Positions 1-9,410 of a stretch of 64,000 bases of DNA are shown piece after piece. Position numbers and translations under genes: made by a program. The notes under the pieces are model-generated. The model saw only the letters and a program-made list of their open reading frames with translations. It was not told the DNA's origin and searched no databases. Source of the stretch: Companilactobacillus insicii (GTDB lineage: Bacteria > Bacillota > Bacilli > Lactobacillales > Lactobacillaceae); assembly GCF_003946015.1 (NCBI RefSeq), contig NZ_RHNU01000009.1:1-64000 (forward strand). The letters run 5' to 3'. Each line of letters begins with the position of its first letter. The first letter of the stretch is position 1.

Positions 1-13
1 GTGCATAAAAATA

Positions 14-34
14 GGCATCCTCATTGAGGATGCC
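14..34 (-). terminator. GC-rich hairpin, terminator-like
   Basis: A perfect 9-base stem (GGCATCCTC/GAGGATGCC) with a 3-base loop. On the minus strand it is followed by TATTTTTAT, so it could be a second terminator behind the sugar-transporter gene. On the plus strand it has no T-run. It could instead belong to a gene left of the window. Confidence 0.5.
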
Positions 35-77
35 CATAGGCCAAAAATCATTCATCAATACTATTTGACAAAGAGCC

Positions 78-114
78 AAAAAATAGACTTATCTGTTAAA
101 AGATAAGTCTATTT
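78..114 (-). terminator. Rho-independent terminator of the GRP sugar transporter
   Basis: A perfect 13-base stem (AAATAGACTTATC at 81-93, complement at 102-114) with an 8-base loop, followed on the minus strand by a run of T. It lies just downstream of the transporter stop codon. Confidence 0.8.
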
Positions 115-128
115 TCAGTTCAATAAAA

Positions 129-1022
129 CTATTTTATAAAGGCTGTTACTATTCCAGCAATTACAACTAATAATAATCCTGAAAGAACAGCAATCATTTC
201 CTTCTTTGTCTTATGTTCATGTAATATATAAATTCCACCAAGTGTGGCGATGACCACATTCATTTGTGAAAGTGTAAAACCTGTAGCCAAACCGTTAACA
301 TCTGGTCTTGATGATATCAAGTATGTTAAGGCCGCTAACGCAAATGAAAAACCACTAATTATGTTAGTATAAGAACTTTTAGTTGCAAATGGTTTTGTTT
401 TACGATTTGACTTTGATAATAGGGCAAATAATGTTGAAAATACTGCCATTCCTAAGGCCTGTGGTAAAAATGCTTCAAAGCCATTAACTGAAACTGCTTG
501 TGGGAATGCTGAATAACCCAAGTAACCCACCGCAGCAACTAATACTAAAAGGACTCCTCTTGTAACATCACCATTGGCAACGTCTGTACTTGTCTTTTTT
601 TCACTATAGGTTGTTAAATATACACCAAAAATAATCATTGCGATTGATAAAAATCCGATAGTTTTAGCAACGTTAGAACTCCAGTTACCTAAAATAAATA
701 CTCCCCATAATGAAGTACTTACTAGCTGAAATCCTGTAGAAATAGGCATAGTTCTTGAAACTCCCATTACAGAAAAAGCATAGAATACTAATACTTGTCC
801 TAATGACCAACTGGCACCTGATAAGAATGTGAATAAAAAGTCTTTTCCACTAATCATTGGCGTCTGGTTAAATAATGTTACTACAATTGCAGCAATTAAT
901 GTACCATATGTAGTTCCAAGAATTTGATTAACTGGTCTACCGCCGAATTTGCCCGTCAAGATTGGCATAACACCCCAACCTATCATAGGCATAAGGCCAA
1001 TTAATAAGTTAACTGCACTCAT
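129..1022 (-). CDS. GRP-family sugar uptake protein (GlcU/RbsU-like)
   Basis: A 297-residue, very hydrophobic protein with about ten predicted membrane segments. It belongs by overall sequence to the glucose/ribose porter family of the drug/metabolite transporter superfamily. Relatives take up glucose (GlcU) or ribose (RbsU) by proton symport. No rbsK/rbsD neighbours are present, so ribose is not favoured over glucose. The ATG is preceded by GGGAG with good spacing. The gene stands alone between two hairpins and has its own promoter overlapped by a cre-like site (1120-1133), which suggests carbon catabolite control. The family is certain enough; the substrate is inferred. Confidence 0.85.
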   Translation of the reverse strand: MSAVNLLIGLMPMIGWGVMPILTGKFGGRPVNQILGTTYGTLIAAIVVTLFNQTPMISGKDFLFTFLSGASWSLGQVLVFYAFSVMGVSRTMPISTGFQLVSTSLWGVFILGNWSSNVAKTIGFLSIAMIIFGVYLTTYSEKKTSTDVANGDVTRGVLLVLVAAVGYLGYSAFPQAVSVNGFEAFLPQALGMAVFSTLFALLSKSNRKTKPFATKSSYTNIISGFSFALAALTYLISSRPDVNGLATGFTLSQMNVVIATLGGIYILHEHKTKKEMIAVLSGLLLVVIAGIVTAFIK

Positions 1023-1057
1023 TTAAAAACTCCCTTTTGTAATATAACACCAATATA

Positions 1058-1092
1058 AAAACTGCTAGATCAAAAAACAACCCAGCAGTTTT
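1058..1092 (-). terminator. Hairpin with T-run in the leader of the sugar-transporter gene
   Basis: A 9-base stem (AAAACTGCT at 1058-1066, AGCAGTTTT at 1084-1092), a 17-base loop and a T-rich tail on the minus strand. It can serve as the ppaC terminator. However, it also lies between the transporter promoter (-10 at 1106-1111) and its start codon, so it could act as an attenuator or a 5' stabilising stem. Confidence 0.6.
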
Positions 1093-1105
1093 GATGATGT
1101 AAAGT

Positions 1106-1134
1106 ATTATACCTGTTAACGATAACGTTTTCAA
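1106..1134 (-). promoter_or_regulatory. Sigma-A promoter of the sugar transporter with overlapping cre-like site
   Basis: On the minus strand TTGAAA (1129-1134), a 17-base spacer and TATAAT (1106-1111) form a near-consensus promoter. The element TGAAAACGTTATCG (1120-1133) matches the CcpA cre consensus at 13 of 14 positions. It overlaps the -35 box and spacer, a position typical of repression. Confidence 0.8.
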
Positions 1135-1203
1135 GAAAACAGATTCATATTTCACAAATTATTTTTTTATTTTCATAAATGAAGCGGTTTCATAATTTTA
1201 CTA

Positions 1204-2139
1204 TTAGAATTTTTCATTTAATGGTGGTACAACTTGCTTCTTACGTGAAACAACGCCAGGTAATGATGCCTTATTATCTTCTACTTTTGTATCAAGAGCT
1301 TTTTCGAAAACAGATACTGCATTTTCACTACCGATTACCAAACCTGTAGTATCACTTGTCAAAATATTAGTAATTAACAATACAAATAGATTGTAACCAT
1401 CCGCTTCATTTTCAGCTTTAATATCAGCTGTAAATTCAGCTTCTCTCTTCAATGTATCAGCAATATCAACGGTATTTACTTGAGCAATACGAACACTATT
1501 TCCATTCATATCAAAACTCTTAGCATCCATATCAATTAGTTCTTTAGTAGACTTACTGTCAAGATTTGTACCAGCTTTAAGCATATCTAATCCATATGAT
1601 TCATAATCAATACCAGCTGTTTTTGCAAGGCTCTTCAAGGCAGCCTTATCTTCATCTGTTGTTGTAGGTGATTTTAATAGAAGTGTATCTGAAATGATAG
1701 CTGAAGCCATCAAACCAGCTAAATTACCAGGTACTTCAACATCTTCTTCGTTATACATCTCCCAAAGAATTGTACTTGTACAACCAACTGGTTGAGCACG
1801 GTAATATAAAGGATTAGCAGTTTCAAAGTTAGCAATTCTGTGGTGATCAACAACATGTGTAACTGTTAGATCAGCAATATCGTCTAAACTTTGTTGACTT
1901 TCGTTGTGATCAACAAGCATAACTGATTTTACTTCGCCATTAGCAGCAGTAATAACACGTGGGTACTTGTAATCAAACTTATCAAAAACATATTTTGTTT
2001 CTTCGTTAGGTTCACCCAAAGCAACTGCTTCAGTGTTATATCCTAACTCGTTTTGCAAATGTGAATATGAAATTGCCGCTACAACAGCATCTGTATCTGG
2101 ATTTTTATGTCCGAAAACTAATTCTTTTTCCTTTGTCAT
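1204..2139 (-). CDS. ppaC: Manganese-dependent inorganic pyrophosphatase (family II)
   Basis: A 311-residue cytoplasmic enzyme that hydrolyses pyrophosphate to phosphate, pulling biosynthetic reactions forward. Family II DHH motifs are visible: GHKNPDTD at 10-17, DHN at 77-79, DHH at 98-100, and the C-terminal SRKKQ that binds substrate near residue 300. The length matches the family. The gene starts 22 bases after the LysR gene behind AAGGGGAA, so the two are probably cotranscribed. The hairpin at 1058-1092 is the likely terminator. Confidence 0.96.
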   Translation of the reverse strand: MTKEKELVFGHKNPDTDAVVAAISYSHLQNELGYNTEAVALGEPNEETKYVFDKFDYKYPRVITAANGEVKSVMLVDHNESQQSLDDIADLTVTHVVDHHRIANFETANPLYYRAQPVGCTSTILWEMYNEEDVEVPGNLAGLMASAIISDTLLLKSPTTTDEDKAALKSLAKTAGIDYESYGLDMLKAGTNLDSKSTKELIDMDAKSFDMNGNSVRIAQVNTVDIADTLKREAEFTADIKAENEADGYNLFVLLITNILTSDTTGLVIGSENAVSVFEKALDTKVEDNKASLPGVVSRKKQVVPPLNEKF

Positions 2140-2161
2140 TCTAAAATTCCCCTTTATTAAT

Positions 2162-3121
2162 TTATCTTGAAGACTTTAAGCGATCAATATAATTCTTATC
2201 AGCCAAGAAATTATCCCACTCGCTGAGAAATTCCTTTATTCGAGGAATTTTCTCTTTGTCTTCCCGATATACAAATGATAATTCACTTGATACCGCAGGT
2301 TCAAGTGGTGTTTGATAAAGTTTAAACATTGAAGCATGTGCTATACAAAAACTCAAAGGTAAAACTGTATAAATATCCTCTGAACTTTGAGCAAATTTCA
2401 AAAGTTGATACGGAGAAGAAAACCTAGCAACTACAGTTGGCTGATCAACCAATGCGTTTCTAAAGCGCTCTTTAAGTAGGTCTGATAAATAATAATCCTT
2501 AAGATATGCAGCCCACGGCTTCTCAATAGCATCCCTATAACTAGCTATACCTTTTTTATAAATCTTATCATCATTATGTACCAAGACAATATTGTCATTG
2601 ATGATTTTCTTAGATTTATAAATTTTCCAATTTTTAATATTCTTGTCTGGTAAGTACATAATGGCTAAATCTATACGGTTGTTCTCTATATGATCCCAAA
2701 TTTCTTTTCTAGTTAAGAGATTCAAATCTATTTCTACATTTGGATTAATGCGGTTATATTCTACTATGAAATCTTCTATAACCATCGACTCAGCTGTTGA
2801 TAATAAACCAATACTAATTGTACCCGTCTTATCTGAAGATTCTTGTTGAATCTTGTCTGTAACAGAATTAATGACATCGAAAATTTCATGTGTTGCTTTC
2901 AATAAAGAAGTACCAGCATCCGTCAGATAGATTTTCTTACCCATACTATAAAATAGCGGTACACCAACAACCTTCTCAATTTTTTTAATTTGTTGAGTTA
3001 GGGCTGGTTGCGTAATCCCTAATGATTGAGCTGTTTTTGTATAACTCATATTTTTTGTTAACTCATCAAAATAGTTCAATGCTTTAGAACTAAATACGCG
3101 TCTAGATTTTTCGTCCAACAA
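2162..3121 (-). CDS. LysR-family transcriptional regulator
   Basis: A 319-residue regulator. Residues about 12-71 form the winged helix-turn-helix typical of LysR proteins (YTKTAQSLGITQPALTQQIK). The rest is a periplasmic-binding-protein-like effector domain. Translation starts at one of two consecutive TTG codons, the first at 3121, behind a strong AGGAGG eight bases upstream. The gene sits directly upstream of ppaC with no visible terminator between them, and after parC. LysR regulators often control a neighbour, but no divergent target is present here, so effector and regulon are unknown. Confidence 0.85.
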   Translation of the reverse strand: MLDEKSRRVFSSKALNYFDELTKNMSYTKTAQSLGITQPALTQQIKKIEKVVGVPLFYSMGKKIYLTDAGTSLLKATHEIFDVINSVTDKIQQESSDKTGTISIGLLSTAESMVIEDFIVEYNRINPNVEIDLNLLTRKEIWDHIENNRIDLAIMYLPDKNIKNWKIYKSKKIINDNIVLVHNDDKIYKKGIASYRDAIEKPWAAYLKDYYLSDLLKERFRNALVDQPTVVARFSSPYQLLKFAQSSEDIYTVLPLSFCIAHASMFKLYQTPLEPAVSSELSFVYREDKEKIPRIKEFLSEWDNFLADKNYIDRLKSSR

Positions 3122-3211
3122 TAAGACGTCCTCCTAATCATTGTGAAAAGATATTTCTAATTCTATGGAACAATCATACTATATAAATTAAAAATAATCT
3201 TGTTGTATTTG

Positions 3212-5653
3212 TTATTTTTCTATTACTTTTTTCACAAATCTAATTGGATTTCCGTCAGTTTCTGGATCCATAACAAATGAACCGTTTGAATATCTGTCTG
3301 CACTTTGATGTGAGCTTTCATCCAGAGATATTTCTTGATTAGTATCAGTGACAATCGAAAGTACTTCATTGCCTGAAATATTAGTTACCAGTGAAACTCG
3401 ATGAGGAGCTCGTTTTAGTTCCCTCAAAGTTAAAACTCCTCGTCGTGCACGACTAGTTGATGGAATTTCCGTCAACTTCATCTGCTTATAAGAACCACGT
3501 TGTGTAAGTAAAGCAATCTTATCATCATCACTTGTTGTGAAGAAATATCCTGCCAGTTCATCGTCATCTTTCAAACTAACAAATTTAACCCCTACAGCTT
3601 TGCTACCAACGACCGGTACTTCATCAATAGGAAAAGCTGAAGCATAAGAGTGCTTAGTAAATACATAAATCTGTCCCTTTTCATTCTCCGGAACATAATA
3701 TACTTCCATAACTTTAGCATTATCAGTCTTTAATTTACTATAACGACTAGCTCGAGATTTATAAGTTCTACCTGGTAATAAATCGCTAAAAGCAACTTGC
3801 TTAATATAATTTTCACTAGTACCAATTAAGAAAGTACCTTTTTGCTCTAATTTTTTAAAAACAAAAGCTTTAAGAATTGATTCATCATTTGCCAACCCAA
3901 TTTCTTGCGACAAATGTGATCCAGTATCTTTCCAACGATTATCATCCACTTCAAAAATCTGTCTATAAATCATATTACCTTTATCAGTAAAAATGAATAG
4001 ATGGTCAAGGGTATTAACCTCTTGATTTAAAATTGGATAATCTTCGTCCTTAAGACCATTATCGCTAGCATCAGAGGCCTGATATGACCGTAAACTACTA
4101 CGTTTTACATAACCGTCATGACTGACTAATAGACGAACATCTTCACTAGCAACTAGCACACTAGTATCCACCTCAATATCGGCAACTTCAGCCTCAATTT
4201 TTGTACGACGCTCATCAGCATATGTATCACGAACCTTACGAAGTTCCTTTTTAATAACTTTCATTAAAGTTCCGTGATCATTAATAATCTTATCTAAAGA
4301 TGCTATCTGATCATTAAGTTCTTTATCTTCCTTTTGTAACTCAGTCACATCAGTATTAGTTAAACGATAAAGTTGTAATGAAACAATTGCTTCAGCCTGA
4401 TCTTCACTAAATTGATATTCCTTAACCAAATTATTCTTAGCGTCGGATTTATTTTTACTACTACGAATTGTCTTAATAACCTTATCTAAAATCGAAAGAG
4501 CCTTGATCAAACCTTCAACAATGTGCAATCGTTTCTTAGCCTTTTCCATATCAAACTTGCTACGTCTTAAAACTACATCTTCCTGATGTTTAACATATTC
4601 CCTAAGAATTTGAACTAATCCAACTTGTTGTGGACGCATATTTGCAATTGCTACCATATTAAAATTATACGAAATTTGTAAATCCGTATTCTTAAATAAA
4701 TAATTTAGTATTCCTTGTGCATCAACATCACGTTTTAATTCAACGACAATCGATAATCCCTGACGATCACTCTCATCACGAACTTCAGCTATTCCATCAA
4801 CTTTTTTCAGAACACGCATTTCGTCCATTTTCTTAACCAAAAGAGCTTTATTAACTTCATAAGGAATTTCGGTAATTACAATTTGAGATTTATGACCTCT
4901 TATTTCCTGTATAGAGGTTTTTGAACGAAGGTAGACTTTACCTCGTCCTGTCTCATATGCTTCTCTAATTCCTTCAGCTCCTTGCAGAATACCGCCAGTT
5001 GGGAAGTCAGGACCCTTAACTATTTCCATTAAATCATCAAGTGTAGCTTCAGGTTTATCAATCAACTTAATCGTTGCATCGATAACTTCACCCAAATTAT
5101 GTGGCGGTATTTCTGTAGCGTAACCAGCTGAGATACCTGTTGCACCATTGACTAATAAATTAGGAAATCTTGCGGGTAGTACTTTTGGTTCCTTTTCAGT
5201 ATCATCAAAGTTCCATTCCATATCAACGGTATCTTTGTTGATGTCACTTAGCATTTCTATAGAAATTTTACTTAATCGAGCTTCAGTATAACGCATGGCT
5301 GCGGGTGGATCACCATCCATGGAACCATTGTTACCATGCATTTCAATTAAAGGATTACGTAATTTCCAATCTTGAGATAGACGAACCATTGCTTCATAGA
5401 TTGAGGAGTCACCATGGGGATGAAAATTACCCATGACATTACCAACACCTTTAGCAGATTTTCTAAAACATTTATCAAAAGTATTTCCATCAACATACAT
5501 TGAATACAAAATTCTTCTTTGTACTGGTTTCAGACCATCCCTAATATCCGGCAATGCTCTTTCCTGAATAATTGATTTAGAATATCTCTCAAAACGGTCG
5601 CCCATTATTTTTTCTAATGGTAGATCCTGAATTTTAGGAGAATTGTTAGCCAA
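3212..5653 (-). CDS. parC: DNA topoisomerase IV subunit A
   Basis: An 813-residue breakage-reunion subunit of topoisomerase IV, which decatenates daughter chromosomes together with ParE. The catalytic tyrosine is Tyr122 in AAMRYTEARL. The quinolone-resistance region reads HPHGDSSIYEAM with Ser83 and Glu87 intact, so no classic resistance change is seen. The C-terminal half carries the beta-pinwheel repeats that wrap DNA. The start is a TTG behind AGGTGA, ten bases after the parE stop, so the two genes form an operon. No clear terminator is visible before the LysR gene 90 bases on. The direct neighbourhood with parE excludes GyrA. Confidence 0.97.
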   Translation of the reverse strand: MANNSPKIQDLPLEKIMGDRFERYSKSIIQERALPDIRDGLKPVQRRILYSMYVDGNTFDKCFRKSAKGVGNVMGNFHPHGDSSIYEAMVRLSQDWKLRNPLIEMHGNNGSMDGDPPAAMRYTEARLSKISIEMLSDINKDTVDMEWNFDDTEKEPKVLPARFPNLLVNGATGISAGYATEIPPHNLGEVIDATIKLIDKPEATLDDLMEIVKGPDFPTGGILQGAEGIREAYETGRGKVYLRSKTSIQEIRGHKSQIVITEIPYEVNKALLVKKMDEMRVLKKVDGIAEVRDESDRQGLSIVVELKRDVDAQGILNYLFKNTDLQISYNFNMVAIANMRPQQVGLVQILREYVKHQEDVVLRRSKFDMEKAKKRLHIVEGLIKALSILDKVIKTIRSSKNKSDAKNNLVKEYQFSEDQAEAIVSLQLYRLTNTDVTELQKEDKELNDQIASLDKIINDHGTLMKVIKKELRKVRDTYADERRTKIEAEVADIEVDTSVLVASEDVRLLVSHDGYVKRSSLRSYQASDASDNGLKDEDYPILNQEVNTLDHLFIFTDKGNMIYRQIFEVDDNRWKDTGSHLSQEIGLANDESILKAFVFKKLEQKGTFLIGTSENYIKQVAFSDLLPGRTYKSRASRYSKLKTDNAKVMEVYYVPENEKGQIYVFTKHSYASAFPIDEVPVVGSKAVGVKFVSLKDDDELAGYFFTTSDDDKIALLTQRGSYKQMKLTEIPSTSRARRGVLTLRELKRAPHRVSLVTNISGNEVLSIVTDTNQEISLDESSHQSADRYSNGSFVMDPETDGNPIRFVKKVIEK

Positions 5654-5663
5654 TATATATCAC

Positions 5664-7664
5664 CTATTCCTTATTCAATAAATCATCAACGATTTTATTA
5701 TCAATTGGATCAGTCTCATCAACCTTTTCCAAAATATTGTCGCCTTCTTCTGTACCATTAAATCGAACATTTTTTTCGATCCAGTCACGTCTAGGTTTAA
5801 CCTTGTCACCCATTAATGTTGTTACACGACGTTCTGCTAAGGCGGTATCGTCAATATTAACACGAATTAAAATTCTTGATTCTGGATCCATAGTTGTATT
5901 CCACAACTGATCTGCATTCATCTCACCAAGTCCCTTAAATCGTTGCAATTCATAACCTTTGCCCATTTCCTTAATGGCATTTTTAAGTTCATCAGGTGTC
6001 CAACAATATTTCATCTTTGTCTTCTCACCTTTACCCTTTTGCAATTTATATAAAGGTGGTAACGCAATATACACATGTCCAGCTTCAACTAACGGTCGCA
6101 TATAGCGGTAGAAAAATGTCAATAACAAGATTTGAATATGAGATCCGTCATCATCGGCATCGGTCATAATAATGATTTTGTCGTAATTACGATCTTCTAA
6201 CTTAAAATCGGCACCTACTCCCGCACCAATAGTGTATATCATCGTATTGATTTCTTCATTTTTATAAATGTCTTCGAGTTTAGCCTTTTGTGTATTTAAG
6301 ACTTTTCCACGCAACGGTAAAATTGCTTGGAATTTACGATCTCTACCTTGTTTAGCGGAACCTCCGGCTGAATCACCCTCAACTAAAAATAATTCATTCT
6401 TAGATGGGTTTTTAGATTGTGCAGGAGTTAGTTTACCTGATAGTAATCCATCCGTCTTTTTATTTTTCTTCCCATTTCGACTAGTTTCACGCGCTTTTCT
6501 AGCTGCTTCACGCGCCTCACGTGCCTTCAGAGACTTCTTTACGAGTGTTTGGGCCTGCTCACCATTTTCCATCAAATAAAAGCTCATCTGTTCATAAACA
6601 AGCTGATCAACGGCAGAACGAGCCTGTGGTGTACCCAGTTTACCCTTAGTCTGACCTTCAAATTGAAGTATTTCCTCAGGAATACGAACCGAGATAATAG
6701 CTGAGAGCCCTTCACGCACATCACTACCTTCTAGATTCTTACTATTCTCTTTTAATAATCCAACTTTTCTAGCATAATCATTAAATGCTTTAGTAAGACC
6801 AGACTTCATACCTGATTCGTGAGTACCACCATCAGCAGTTCTAACATTATTTACGAATGAAATGATATTTTCAGAATAACCATCATTATATTGACCAGCA
6901 AATTCAATTTCCATGTCAGAATTAGTACCTTCGACATAAAAAATACCACCAATTGTATCTTTATCTTCATTCAAATACTTAACAAATGATTGAATCCCAT
7001 CTTCATAATGAAATACATCACTTTTTTCTTCTTCTCCACGTTTATCAGTAATGGTGAATTTTACGCCTTTTAGAAGAAATGCTGATTCACGAAGTCTTTC
7101 AGCTAAAGTATCGTAATTATACTTTGTAGTTTGAAAAATACTGGCATCAGGTTTGAAACTGATTGTGGTACCACTATCTTCTTTAGTTGATCCAGTTTTC
7201 TTTAAAGTACCAACCGGATGACCACCATTCTCAAAACGTTCCTCATATACTTTATGATCACGTACAACTCGTACAGTCATCCACTCGGACAAGGCATTAA
7301 CTACAGACGATCCAACACCGTGAAGGCCACCAGAAGTCTTATAACTATTCTCAGAAAATTTACCACCAGCATGTAGCACGGTTAAAATAACTTCAATAGT
7401 CGGTTTGCCACTTGCATGCATACCCGTTGGCATCCCACGTCCATGATCGACAACAGTAATACTACCGTCATGATTAATAGTTACATTTATTTCTTTTCCA
7501 AATCCTGATAAAGCTTCATCAACCGCATTATCAACAATTTCATAAACCAAATGATGCAGACCACGTGAATCTGTTGATCCGATGTACATACCTGGTCTTT
7601 TACGGACGGCCTCTAAGCCTTCCAAAATCTGGATTGACGAATCATCGTATGATGATTTTGGCAT
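5664..7664 (-). CDS. parE: DNA topoisomerase IV subunit B
   Basis: A 666-residue ATPase subunit of topoisomerase IV. The N-terminal GHKL ATPase shows EIVDNAVDEA, DHGRGMPT and GGLHGVGSS. The TOPRIM domain shows LVEGDSAGGSA and MTDADDDGSHI. It is first in the parE-parC operon and divergent from plsY, an arrangement also known in Bacillus subtilis. A TATAAT -10 box lies at 7709-7714, and a LexA-box-like palindrome at 7745-7758 suggests SOS control. AAAGGA precedes the ATG. Confidence 0.97.
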   Translation of the reverse strand: MPKSSYDDSSIQILEGLEAVRKRPGMYIGSTDSRGLHHLVYEIVDNAVDEALSGFGKEINVTINHDGSITVVDHGRGMPTGMHASGKPTIEVILTVLHAGGKFSENSYKTSGGLHGVGSSVVNALSEWMTVRVVRDHKVYEERFENGGHPVGTLKKTGSTKEDSGTTISFKPDASIFQTTKYNYDTLAERLRESAFLLKGVKFTITDKRGEEEKSDVFHYEDGIQSFVKYLNEDKDTIGGIFYVEGTNSDMEIEFAGQYNDGYSENIISFVNNVRTADGGTHESGMKSGLTKAFNDYARKVGLLKENSKNLEGSDVREGLSAIISVRIPEEILQFEGQTKGKLGTPQARSAVDQLVYEQMSFYLMENGEQAQTLVKKSLKAREAREAARKARETSRNGKKNKKTDGLLSGKLTPAQSKNPSKNELFLVEGDSAGGSAKQGRDRKFQAILPLRGKVLNTQKAKLEDIYKNEEINTMIYTIGAGVGADFKLEDRNYDKIIIMTDADDDGSHIQILLLTFFYRYMRPLVEAGHVYIALPPLYKLQKGKGEKTKMKYCWTPDELKNAIKEMGKGYELQRFKGLGEMNADQLWNTTMDPESRILIRVNIDDTALAERRVTTLMGDKVKPRRDWIEKNVRFNGTEEGDNILEKVDETDPIDNKIVDDLLNKE

Positions 7665-7708
7665 TTATATCATTCCTTTTTTATTAATTACTAGTTCGAC
7701 ATTTTTCT

Positions 7709-7758
7709 ATTATATCACTATATTTTAACACCTAAGAACATTTTTGAACATATGTTCG
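7709..7758 (-). promoter_or_regulatory. parE promoter region with LexA-box-like palindrome
   Basis: On the minus strand TATAAT lies at 7709-7714, with a weak -35. The palindrome TGAACATATGTTCG at 7745-7758 matches the Gram-positive LexA consensus CGAAC-N4-GTTCG at all but the first base. A second GAACA half lies at 7736-7740. The box sits just upstream of the expected -35, and it could also affect divergent plsY. Confidence 0.6.
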
Positions 7759-7884
7759 TTTTTTTAACTTTTACTTTTTAGTCATTTTAGTAGATAATGT
7801 CTAAGTTGGTATCTGTTATTCGAAATAAAAATACCTTAGAGTTACAATATACCAAAAAAATAAAACATAGAGAGTGATTTTTAT

Positions 7885-8502
7885 ATGAAACTTCTCATTT
7901 GTGCAATTTTAGCCTATTTAGTGGGCTCGTTTCCAACTGCATATATCGTTGGTAAAGTATTTTTCCATAAAAATATTTTTAACTTCGGTAGTGGAAATGT
8001 CGGAACTACTAATGCTTACCGTGTATTCGGTCCCTATGCAGGTACAGGAGTATTAATCGTAGACATTTTGAAGGGAACCCTAGGTGCACTTATGCCTGTT
8101 TTCTTCGGTTTAAACCATCACTGGATTTTATTCATTGGAATTTTTGCCGTTATCGGACATGTATTTTCTATTTTCTTAAAATTCCGTGGTGGTAAAGCTG
8201 TAGCTACTAGTGCTGGAATATTGCTAGCTTATAATCCTTTATTATTCGCAATTTGCTTTATATTCCTAGCAACAATAGTCTATGTGACAAGTATGGTCAG
8301 TGTGGCGAGCCTAACAACAGTCTTATTTTTTGCCATTGCCTCGATATTCCTACATGACTGGATTCTTACAACCGCAGCCATCATAGTAACCATTATCGTG
8401 TACATAAGACACATTCCAAATATCAAGCGTTTGTTAAAGGGCAAGGAAAATCTTGTTCCAATCGGTTTAGCATACAAGCGCCAACAAAAAAACGACCATT
8501 AA
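7885..8502 (+). CDS. plsY: Acyl-phosphate:glycerol-3-phosphate acyltransferase
   Basis: A 205-residue membrane enzyme. It makes lysophosphatidic acid from acyl-phosphate and glycerol-3-phosphate, the first acylation of phospholipid synthesis. The three family motifs are visible: GSFPTAYIVGK near residue 15 with GSGNVGTTNA near 36, FRGGKAVATSAG near 97, and HIPNIKRLLKGKE near 176. About five membrane helices are predicted. GAGAGTGA precedes the ATG. The gene is transcribed alone, away from parE, and ends inside a bidirectional terminator. Confidence 0.95.
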   Translation: MKLLICAILAYLVGSFPTAYIVGKVFFHKNIFNFGSGNVGTTNAYRVFGPYAGTGVLIVDILKGTLGALMPVFFGLNHHWILFIGIFAVIGHVFSIFLKFRGGKAVATSAGILLAYNPLLFAICFIFLATIVYVTSMVSVASLTTVLFFAIASIFLHDWILTTAAIIVTIIVYIRHIPNIKRLLKGKENLVPIGLAYKRQQKNDH

Positions 8503-8517
8503 TTGGTCGTTTTTTTA
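8485..8517. terminator. Bidirectional terminator between plsY and the LacX-like gene
   Basis: The stem ACGACCA/TGGTCGT (8492-8498 and 8504-8510) has an A-run before it and a T-run after it, so it can stop both converging transcripts. It overlaps the plsY stop codon. Confidence 0.9.
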
Positions 8518-8523
8518 TTACAA

Positions 8524-9399
8524 TTATTTAATGGAAATACTAAAATATGCCTCGAACTGCTCATTAGGAGCCAGTTTGTTAACACCATACTTTGTCTTAA
8601 AGTTGTTATCACTATCTGTTTTATCAGCCAGACCCCACCACGGCTCAATACACATGAAATCACCTGCATCGGGGTATGATGACCACATACCAAAATATTT
8701 AGCATTACCTGTATCAACAGTTACTTTATGTTCAGATTTTTTACTTGAAATAGATACAACGGCTGGTTCATTTAATCGATAAATCAACGCATCATTTTTA
8801 AATTCATCATGATTCATTGAAAAGTTTTGATTTTCCACTTTGTATTCACCATCAAGATCAATTTGGTGTTCAACTATAGGAATACTCGATCTTGTTTCCG
8901 CTGGATCAACTTTTACATCGAAATCTTCAAATTTAAGATTACTATCAAACGGAACCGCAAAACCTGGATGTGCTCCAATATTGAAATACATATCCTCTGA
9001 TTCTTCAAGACTATCAACCAAATAACTGACTTGTATAGTATCCTTAACCAATTGATAAATAACACTCAACTTAAAATGATATGGATATTCAGCAAGACTG
9101 GCCTCACTTGTTGTCAATGTCAAAACAAGTTTTGAGTCAGTTTGAGATTCAAGATCAAACTCTTGATCTCTAGCAAATCCATGTTGTGTCATTTTGTATT
9201 CATTACCATCGATAAAATAATGATCGTCTTTTAAACGTCCAACGATTGGGAATAAAACTGGAGCATGTCTCCCCCAAATTTTCGGATCAGCTTGCCAGAT
9301 AAATTCAATATTATTACCATCCTTGATACTACTCATTTCGGCACCTTTAGAATTAACCTGGACAGTTAAGAAATCGTTCTTTAGTTCGTACACTTCCAT
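8524..9399 (-). CDS. Aldose 1-epimerase family protein (LacX-like)
   Basis: A 291-residue galactose-mutarotase-fold protein of the LacX subgroup. Visible motifs are WGRHAPVLFPIVGRLKDD near residue 42, HGFARDQEF near 73, NIGAHPGFAVPF near 140 and CIEPWWGLADK near 251. Members are presumed to interconvert anomers of hexoses or hexose phosphates, but LacX substrates are poorly defined. The gene follows hslU by 11 bases with a strong GGGGGA site and is probably the last gene of the topA-xerC-hslV-hslU transcription unit. It has no other sugar gene beside it. Confidence 0.85.
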   Translation of the reverse strand: MEVYELKNDFLTVQVNSKGAEMSSIKDGNNIEFIWQADPKIWGRHAPVLFPIVGRLKDDHYFIDGNEYKMTQHGFARDQEFDLESQTDSKLVLTLTTSEASLAEYPYHFKLSVIYQLVKDTIQVSYLVDSLEESEDMYFNIGAHPGFAVPFDSNLKFEDFDVKVDPAETRSSIPIVEHQIDLDGEYKVENQNFSMNHDEFKNDALIYRLNEPAVVSISSKKSEHKVTVDTGNAKYFGMWSSYPDAGDFMCIEPWWGLADKTDSDNNFKTKYGVNKLAPNEQFEAYFSISIK

Positions 9400-9410
9400 A
9401 ATCTTTCCCC

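Noticed and set aside
6268-6579. 103-codon open frame on the plus strand inside parE
   Set aside because: It is antisense to a conserved coding region, has no ribosome site and encodes nothing recognisable.
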